A stretch of 44,243 nt of DNA from the NCBI GenBank assembly GCA_015231955.1, contig JADGAN010000041.1, positions 1 to 44,243 on the forward strand, in the 5' to 3' direction. The notes under the pieces are model-generated. The model was not told the origin of the DNA. It worked only from the letters and a program-made list of their open reading frames with translations, and did no database searches. The DNA comes from Oligoflexia bacterium (GTDB taxonomy: Bacteria > Bdellovibrionota > Bacteriovoracia > Bacteriovoracales > Bacteriovoracaceae). Positions 39,627 to 44,243 of the stretch are shown piece after piece. Numbering within the stretch: position 1 is the stretch's first letter; each line of letters opens with the position of its first letter. A program made the translations under genes and the position numbers.

Positions 39627-39918
39627 AACATTTACTCTGATTTTTTCTTTTGTGATGGGTGTACTGCTTGGTGGGATTTTTTTCGGAGGACTTTGGTTAA
39701 CAGTTAAGAAGGGCCTCTCCTCCAAAAGGCCCGCACTTTGGTTCTTCGTCGGCATGTTGTTACGGATGAGTATTGTTCTGGCCGGTTTTTATTATTTTAT
39801 TTCAAGTGGACACTGGGAGCGGATGCTAGTGTGCCTGCTTGGATTTATGATAGTCCGGTTGTCTGTAACGTGGCCGGCCCACTCTGCTTCCACAAAGGAG
39901 GTCGGTGATGCAACTTAG
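39619..39918 (+). CDS. atpR: N-ATPase accessory membrane protein AtpR
   Basis: The protein has 99 residues from ATG 39619, preceded by AGGAGGA. Three hydrophobic segments are predicted, with an embedded Arg in FVGMLLRMSIVLAGFYYF. It overlaps atpQ by 8 nt and atpB by 11 nt. Order and size fit AtpR, which is specific to N-ATPase operons. Confidence 0.85.
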   Translation: MSETFTLIFSFVMGVLLGGIFFGGLWLTVKKGLSSKRPALWFFVGMLLRMSIVLAGFYYFISSGHWERMLVCLLGFMIVRLSVTWPAHSASTKEVGDAT

Positions 39919-40594
39919 TCCCGATGAGACACTCTTTTGGAAATATAGTTTTTTAAAACTAAACGCCACTATTGTTTTCACGTGGGCCGTGATGTTCATA
40001 CTGGCGGTTGGCTCAAAAATCATTACCCGCAATCTTTCCACAACCCTAGAACGTTCCCACTGGCAAAACCTGCTGGAAATTATCGTGACAGGCATCGAGA
40101 AACAAATTGAGGAAGTGGGATTAAGCAATCCACACAAATACCTTGGTTTTTTGGGCACGCTCTTTCTGTTTGTGGCCGTATCCACCCTCTGTACTATTAT
40201 TCCAGGGTTCGAGCCTCCCACTGGCTCGCTCTCAACGACGGCCGCTCTCGCGCTCTGTGTGTTTATAGCAGTGCCGTTTTTTGGCATTGAGGAACAGGGA
40301 CTTCGCGAATATTTGAAGTCCTATGTTAAACCGACTTTCATCATGTTGCCTTTTAATATCATCAGTGAGATTTCACGTACGCTTGCACTTGCTGTCCGCT
40401 TGTTCGGCAACATGATGAGTGGAGCGATGATTATTGCGATCTTACTCACGATCACACCCTTTATCTTTCCAATTATCATGACGGTGCTCGGACTGCTCAC
40501 TGGCATGGTACAGGCCTATATATTTAGCATCCTCGCAGCGGTCTATATTGCAGCGGCCACGCGGGTTCGAAAAGCAAAGGAGATAAAATCATGA
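39908..40594 (+). CDS. atpB: N-type ATPase subunit a
   Basis: This 228-residue integral membrane protein forms the ion half-channels. The essential Arg is Arg164 in LALAVRLFGNMMSG. ATG 39908 is chosen because AAAGGAGG lies 6 nt upstream; GTG 39905 is the alternative. It has five to six predicted hydrophobic segments. A second, inverted 43-nt fragment of this gene (42 of 43 identical to 40159-40201) appears at the window end. Confidence 0.95.
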   Translation: MQLSPDETLFWKYSFLKLNATIVFTWAVMFILAVGSKIITRNLSTTLERSHWQNLLEIIVTGIEKQIEEVGLSNPHKYLGFLGTLFLFVAVSTLCTIIPGFEPPTGSLSTTAALALCVFIAVPFFGIEEQGLREYLKSYVKPTFIMLPFNIISEISRTLALAVRLFGNMMSGAMIIAILLTITPFIFPIIMTVLGLLTGMVQAYIFSILAAVYIAAATRVRKAKEIKS

Positions 40595-40878
40595 GTATGG
40601 ACAGCACGACCACTATTGCGGTGGCATCAATCATCATCGCCGGCATTACCACAGGCTTTGGTACAATGGGGCCTGCACTGGCAGAAGGTAGAGCGGTGGC
40701 GACAGCGCTCACTTCGCTTGCCCAACAACCTGACGCTTCCGCCACTATCACCCGAACTTTATTCGTAGGACTGGCCATGATCGAGTCTACCGCCATCTAC
40801 TGCTTTGTGGTCTCGATGATTCTCATCTTTGCTAACCCGTTCTGGAACCACGTTATCGCCAAAGTAACAGGAGGGTAA
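40591..40878 (+). CDS. atpE: N-type ATPase subunit c (rotor ring)
   Basis: This 95-residue hairpin protein forms the rotor ring. The ion-binding helix has Glu65-Ser66-Thr67-Ala68-Ile69-Tyr70, the ESTxxY signature seen in Na+-translocating c subunits such as that of Ilyobacter tartaricus. The first helix has Glu32 where the Ilyobacter protein has Gln32, an extra carboxylate described for N-ATPase rings. Two carboxylates per site leave H+ versus Na+ use open. It overlaps atpB by 4 nt. Confidence 0.95.
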   Translation: MSMDSTTTIAVASIIIAGITTGFGTMGPALAEGRAVATALTSLAQQPDASATITRTLFVGLAMIESTAIYCFVVSMILIFANPFWNHVIAKVTGG

Positions 40879-40882
40879 ACCT

Positions 40883-41605
40883 ATGTTAATCGATTGGTTC
40901 ACCGTCATTGCACAGGCATGCAACTTTCTCATTCTCGTGTGGTTGATGAAACACTTCCTTTACCAACCGATCCTTCATGCGATCGATGAGAGGGAGAAAA
41001 AAATCGCAACTGAACTTACAAATGCCGAGCAAAAAAAGGCCGAGGCCCAAAAAGAGAGTGATGAGTTTAAACATAAAAATGAGAAGTTTGATCAAGAGCG
41101 TGCCGCGCTCTTAAGCAAAGCTACAGAGGAGGCACAAGCTGAGCGCAAGCGCCTTCTCGAGGAAGCACAAAGTGCCGCGGCTGCCTTGACATTAAAACGT
41201 CAAGAGACGCTTAAAAAAGATGAAGCTAACCTACATCAGTCGATTGTTCGCCGAACACAGCAGGAGGTCTTTGCAATCGCACGAAAGACACTCACCGATC
41301 TAGCAGAGACCAGTTTGGAAGAACGTATGATCAATGTCTTTATTCGTCGGTTGCACGAGGCAAGACTTGCACTCACAAGTGGACCAATGATCGTACGTAC
41401 CTGCTTCGACCTTCCATCAGCACAGCAGGCAGCAATCAAAGATATCCTAGGATCAGAAATCGACACCCAATTCGAAACTATTCCAGATCTAATCAGTGGG
41501 ATTGAACTCACCTCCAATGGACAGAAGGTAGCTTGGAGCATTTCAGATTATCTGACATTGCTGGAAAAAGGAGTCAATCAAGATGGAATTGAAAGCTCAA
41601 TATGA
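40883..41605 (+). CDS. atpF: N-type ATPase subunit b with delta-like C-terminus
   Basis: The 240-residue protein has one N-terminal membrane segment ([21 protein letters not shown]) and a long charged coiled coil. The C-terminal 100 residues (about 140-240) look delta-like. No separate delta gene (atpH) is present, as in other N-ATPase operons, so this subunit probably provides the peripheral-stalk contact to F1. It overlaps atpA by 23 nt. Confidence 0.9.
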   Translation: MLIDWFTVIAQACNFLILVWLMKHFLYQPILHAIDEREKKIATELTNAEQKKAEAQKESDEFKHKNEKFDQERAALLSKATEEAQAERKRLLEEAQSAAAALTLKRQETLKKDEANLHQSIVRRTQQEVFAIARKTLTDLAETSLEERMINVFIRRLHEARLALTSGPMIVRTCFDLPSAQQAAIKDILGSEIDTQFETIPDLISGIELTSNGQKVAWSISDYLTLLEKGVNQDGIESSI

Positions 41606-43115
41606 CAAAGCATTTGCTGAAATAGTAAGGGTGCGAGAGGCCTTTACTCCTAAACTTCAGTCGCAGGAGGTAGGCACGATTTTGAGTGTTGCCACCGGAA
41701 TAGCTAAGGTCTCTGGGCTTCCCGGTGTGGGCCTTGATGAATTGGTAATATTTCCAGGCGATGTTCTCGGCATTGCTTTCAACATCGATGCCGAGGAAAT
41801 TGGAGTGATCCTCCTTGGTCCATACTGGCATCTGCAGGCCGGAGATGAGGTTAGACGTACAGGCAGAGTGATGGACGTGGCGGTGGGAGAGGGACTGCTT
41901 GGGCGGATTATTAATCCTCTCGGAAGACCTCTTGATGGTAACGGTTCAGTGGACTTCCATGAGCGTCTGCCGGTTGAACGTCCTGCTGCTGCCATCATGG
42001 ATCGTGCTCCAGTGACAGTACCTCTACAGACCGGCCTTAAAGTAATCGATGCCCTCATTCCAGTTGGGCGTGGCCAGCGCGAGTTGATTCTCGGCGATCG
42101 CCAGACCGGTAAGACCGCCATTGCCATCGATACCATCTTAAACCAGCGCGACCAAAATGTTTTGTGTGTTTACTGTGCTATCGGGCAGCGTGCTTCTGCT
42201 GTTGCCAAAGCAGTAGCAACTTTACGGGAAAAGGGTGCAATGGATTACACCGTCCTAGTTGTGACAGAGGGAAACGACCCACCAGGGCTTGCTTATATTG
42301 CACCTTACGCTGCCACTAGTATTGCAGAGTTTTTCATGGAAGCAGGTCGAGACGTGCTCATTGTCTACGATGATCTTACTCATCATGCACGCGCCTACCG
42401 GGAACTTTCCTTATTACTACGACGTCCACCTGGCCGCGAAGCTTTTCCAGGCGATATTTTTTATATTCACTCACGTCTGCTCGAACGGGCGACTCATTTA
42501 TCCAAGGAGCGCGGAGGTGGTTCACTAACAGCTCTGCCTATCATCGAAACTGAAGCACAAAATATTTCCGCTTATATTCCGACCAACTTAATCTCCATTA
42601 CCGATGGACAGATTTATCTCTCACCATCGCTATTTGAATTAGGGGTGATGCCAGCGGTTGATGTTGGTAAATCGGTTTCACGCGTCGGTGGTAAAGCACA
42701 ACTGGCCGCCTATCGTGCAGTGACCGGTAACTTAAAGCTTGCCTATGCTCAGTTCGAGGAACTGGAAACCTTTGCTCGTTTCGGTGCTCGCTTGGATGAT
42801 GATACAAGAAAGATCATTCTGCATGGACGACGAATTCGCGCCTGCCTAAAACAGCCGGAGTTCTCTCCAGTGTCCGTACCTGCACAAATAGCGGTGCTAC
42901 TCTCGCTCTCCACAAAACTCTTTGATGAGGTACCACTTGATCAGATGACAAATGCCGAACACGCTCTAATCGAGGCGTCGGTGGATATCCCCAAGGAAGT
43001 GCGAGAACGATTAGATACCGAAAAAAAATTAAGCGATGAGGATCTAGAAACCATTACAAAAATCGCCAGCAAATCACTTGCTCGCTTTAGAGGCAACCCC
43101 GAGGGAAAATCATGA
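41583..43115 (+). CDS. atpA: N-type ATPase subunit alpha
   Basis: The 510-residue protein has the F1 alpha beta-barrel ([20 protein letters not shown]), Walker A GDRQTGKT (residues 171-178), [10 protein letters not shown], and the [13 protein letters not shown] segment near the C-terminal helical domain. It binds nucleotide at non-catalytic sites and supplies the arginine finger region. ATG 41583 has AAGGAG upstream within atpF. It overlaps atpG by 4 nt. Confidence 0.96.
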   Translation: MELKAQYDKAFAEIVRVREAFTPKLQSQEVGTILSVATGIAKVSGLPGVGLDELVIFPGDVLGIAFNIDAEEIGVILLGPYWHLQAGDEVRRTGRVMDVAVGEGLLGRIINPLGRPLDGNGSVDFHERLPVERPAAAIMDRAPVTVPLQTGLKVIDALIPVGRGQRELILGDRQTGKTAIAIDTILNQRDQNVLCVYCAIGQRASAVAKAVATLREKGAMDYTVLVVTEGNDPPGLAYIAPYAATSIAEFFMEAGRDVLIVYDDLTHHARAYRELSLLLRRPPGREAFPGDIFYIHSRLLERATHLSKERGGGSLTALPIIETEAQNISAYIPTNLISITDGQIYLSPSLFELGVMPAVDVGKSVSRVGGKAQLAAYRAVTGNLKLAYAQFEELETFARFGARLDDDTRKIILHGRRIRACLKQPEFSPVSVPAQIAVLLSLSTKLFDEVPLDQMTNAEHALIEASVDIPKEVRERLDTEKKLSDEDLETITKIASKSLARFRGNPEGKS

Positions 43116-44005
43116 GCGACACGATGGCGGGCATCCGTCGAAAGGTTAGCACCGCCACTGATCTCCAATCCGTCGTACGCACCATGAAGGCCTTGGCCGC
43201 TTCAAGTATTGGGCAATATGAGAAATCGGTAAGCGCCTTAGCTGATTACTATCGCACAGTGGAGCTAGGGCTTAGTGTATGCTTGCGGGAAAGTTGGTCA
43301 GCACCATTAGTTCCGTTAGCTAGAGAATCGAAAAAGGCAACAGCTTCTAAACGTACAATTGCTGCTGTTGTCTTCGGTTCAGACCAGGGGCTGGTAGGCC
43401 AGTTTAACGATGTGGTTACCGATTATGCAGTCAAAACGCTTACGAACACTAAACCCACAATCTGGGCGGTCGGTGAGCGCGTTCAAGCACGCCTGACTGA
43501 TGCTGGTTTTGCACCAAAAGGTCTCTTTATAGTTCCAAGCTCAGTGAAGGCCATCACCCGATTGGTTGGGCAGATTTTAGTAGAGATCGAAACACTCCAT
43601 GATGGCATAAGCGAACTCCATCTCTTCTATAATCGTCCTACAACAGGAGAGGTCTATGCGCCTGTTACTCAGCGGCCACTACCATTTGATGAAAGCTGGC
43701 GAAAGAAACTGGCCCTGCTCTCTTGGCCGACGAAAGAATTGCCTGAGGTTATTGGTAGCGGTGCCACGGTCTTGCGGATGCTCATCCGCGAATATCTTTT
43801 TATTTCGCTCTTTCGAGCTTGCGCCGAATCTCTCGCAAGTGAAAATGCCAGTCGTTTGGCAGCAATGCAAAGAGCAGACAAAAACATCGACGAGTTGTTA
43901 GAGGATCTCAATCGAACATTTCATCGTATGCGCCAGAGTGGCATCGACGAGGAACTCTTCGACGTCATCTCCGGTTTTGAAATGCTAAATCAAGAGAAGA
44001 AATAA
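43112..44005 (+). CDS. atpG: N-type ATPase subunit gamma
   Basis: This 297-residue central-stalk protein has an N-terminal coiled coil ([20 protein letters not shown]), a Rossmann-like middle ([13 protein letters not shown]) and a C-terminal coiled coil ([21 protein letters not shown]). The ends are shorter and less conserved than in standard F-ATPase gamma, as in N-ATPases. It is the last gene of the operon. The right inverted repeat begins 14 nt after its stop, so the hairpin within the repeat may act on the operon's 3' end. Confidence 0.94.
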   Translation: MSDTMAGIRRKVSTATDLQSVVRTMKALAASSIGQYEKSVSALADYYRTVELGLSVCLRESWSAPLVPLARESKKATASKRTIAAVVFGSDQGLVGQFNDVVTDYAVKTLTNTKPTIWAVGERVQARLTDAGFAPKGLFIVPSSVKAITRLVGQILVEIETLHDGISELHLFYNRPTTGEVYAPVTQRPLPFDESWRKKLALLSWPTKELPEVIGSGATVLRMLIREYLFISLFRACAESLASENASRLAAMQRADKNIDELLEDLNRTFHRMRQSGIDEELFDVISGFEMLNQEKK

Positions 44006-44019
44006 TGGGAATGCGAATA

Positions 44020-44148
44020 GGGTAAGTTTAAACTGGATTCCAGTAAAACAGTTTTACAAATCCAGCAAGCAGGTGGCAGGGTAGCTGGTAGCAGTATTTG
44101 TTAGCAGTTCCAGTGTGAAGTTAGCTGGGACAGTTGCCAGTTAGCGGC
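44020..44148. repeat. Right copy of 129-bp inverted repeat
   Basis: This segment is the reverse complement of positions 1-129 with about 4 mismatches and no gaps. Its hairpin lies at 44033-44065. It starts 14 nt after atpG, so it closes the ATPase operon and could act as a hairpin at its 3' end, but no T-run follows. The pairing of both copies makes a 43.9-kb inverted-repeat-flanked segment. Confidence 0.93.
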
Positions 44149-44200
44149 CACCTAAATTTTGGTACATTCGGGGACATAGGTAACACTTTTTCTTTTTGTT
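44149..44200. mobile_element. Possible insertion-sequence end
   Basis: The stretch contains TTCGGGGACATAGGTAACAC (44167-44186), similar in my memory to terminal sequences of IS481- or IS21-type elements that read GTTACCTATGTCCCCG. It separates the inverted repeat from the atpB fragment and may mark where an element broke a second atpB gene. No transposase is visible here. Confidence 0.35.
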
Positions 44201-44243
44201 AATAATAGCACAGAGGGTGGATACGGCCACAAACAGAAAGAGC
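44201..44243 (-). pseudogene. atpB: Inverted fragment of a second atpB
   Basis: Read on the minus strand, these 43 bp match 40159-40201 of atpB at 42 positions and encode LFLFVAVSTLC(A)II before the sequence leaves the gene at 44200. The fragment continues beyond the window. It shows that a second copy of the a-subunit gene, broken at this point, lies outside the right inverted repeat in opposite orientation. Confidence 0.8.

Overview
The window looks like a piece of an AT-rich Gram-negative chromosome. It has Sec signal peptides, a Spy/CpxP-like periplasmic protein, an MscS channel and strong AAAGGAG-type ribosome binding sites. The taxon cannot be fixed from sequence alone; a deltaproteobacterial or Bdellovibrionota-like host is only a weak guess. 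Almost the whole window (1-44148) lies between two inverted copies of a 129-bp repeat that differ at about 4 positions. Beyond the right copy lies an IS-like end and then a 43-bp inverted fragment of a second atpB gene.

Region 1 (about 830-9610) is a secreted carbohydrate-active locus: a beta-helix (lyase/epimerase-like) protein, a GH35-like beta-galactosidase and a convergent GH31 alpha-glycosidase. A two-CBS-domain protein follows.

Region 2 (10400-26447) is a large chemosensory locus. A receiver-histidine kinase, a response regulator and a CheA form a first operon. A PAS/GAF sensor whose N-terminus looks like a domesticated, catalytically inactive IS6-family transposase lies on the opposite strand. 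A second operon runs MCP (soluble, with two signalling domains), triple CheW, CheD, CheB, HEAT-repeat protein, CheR, CheY, CheA and a probable Cys-His-Asp hydrolase. The 537-bp divergent region between the sensor and the MCP operon carries TTGCAA palindromes and three Shine-Dalgarno-like sites.

Region 3 (26733-37480) is a stress and metabolic island: DUF1540 protein, bacterioferritin, a small membrane protein, phosphoketolase, two HPF-like proteins, a NhaR-like LysR regulator, a NhaD Na+/H+ antiporter, an MscS channel, a Spy-like protein and a PRC-barrel protein. It also holds two decayed genes: a phosphoglucomutase fragment and a second phosphoketolase with two internal deletions. A TTAGG-N5-(C/A)CTAA element occurs three times, each time upstream of a transcription unit.

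Region 4 (37477-44005) is a complete N-type ATPase operon in the order atpDCQRBEFAG, without atpH. Its c subunit has both the Na+-type ESTxxY signature and an extra glutamate at position 32. With NhaD and MscS it suggests a laterally acquired ion and osmotic homeostasis island. The most unusual items are the transposase-derived PAS protein with its palindrome-rich promoter, the long flanking inverted repeat with remains of a second ATPase locus outside it, and the shared cis-element of the stress island.
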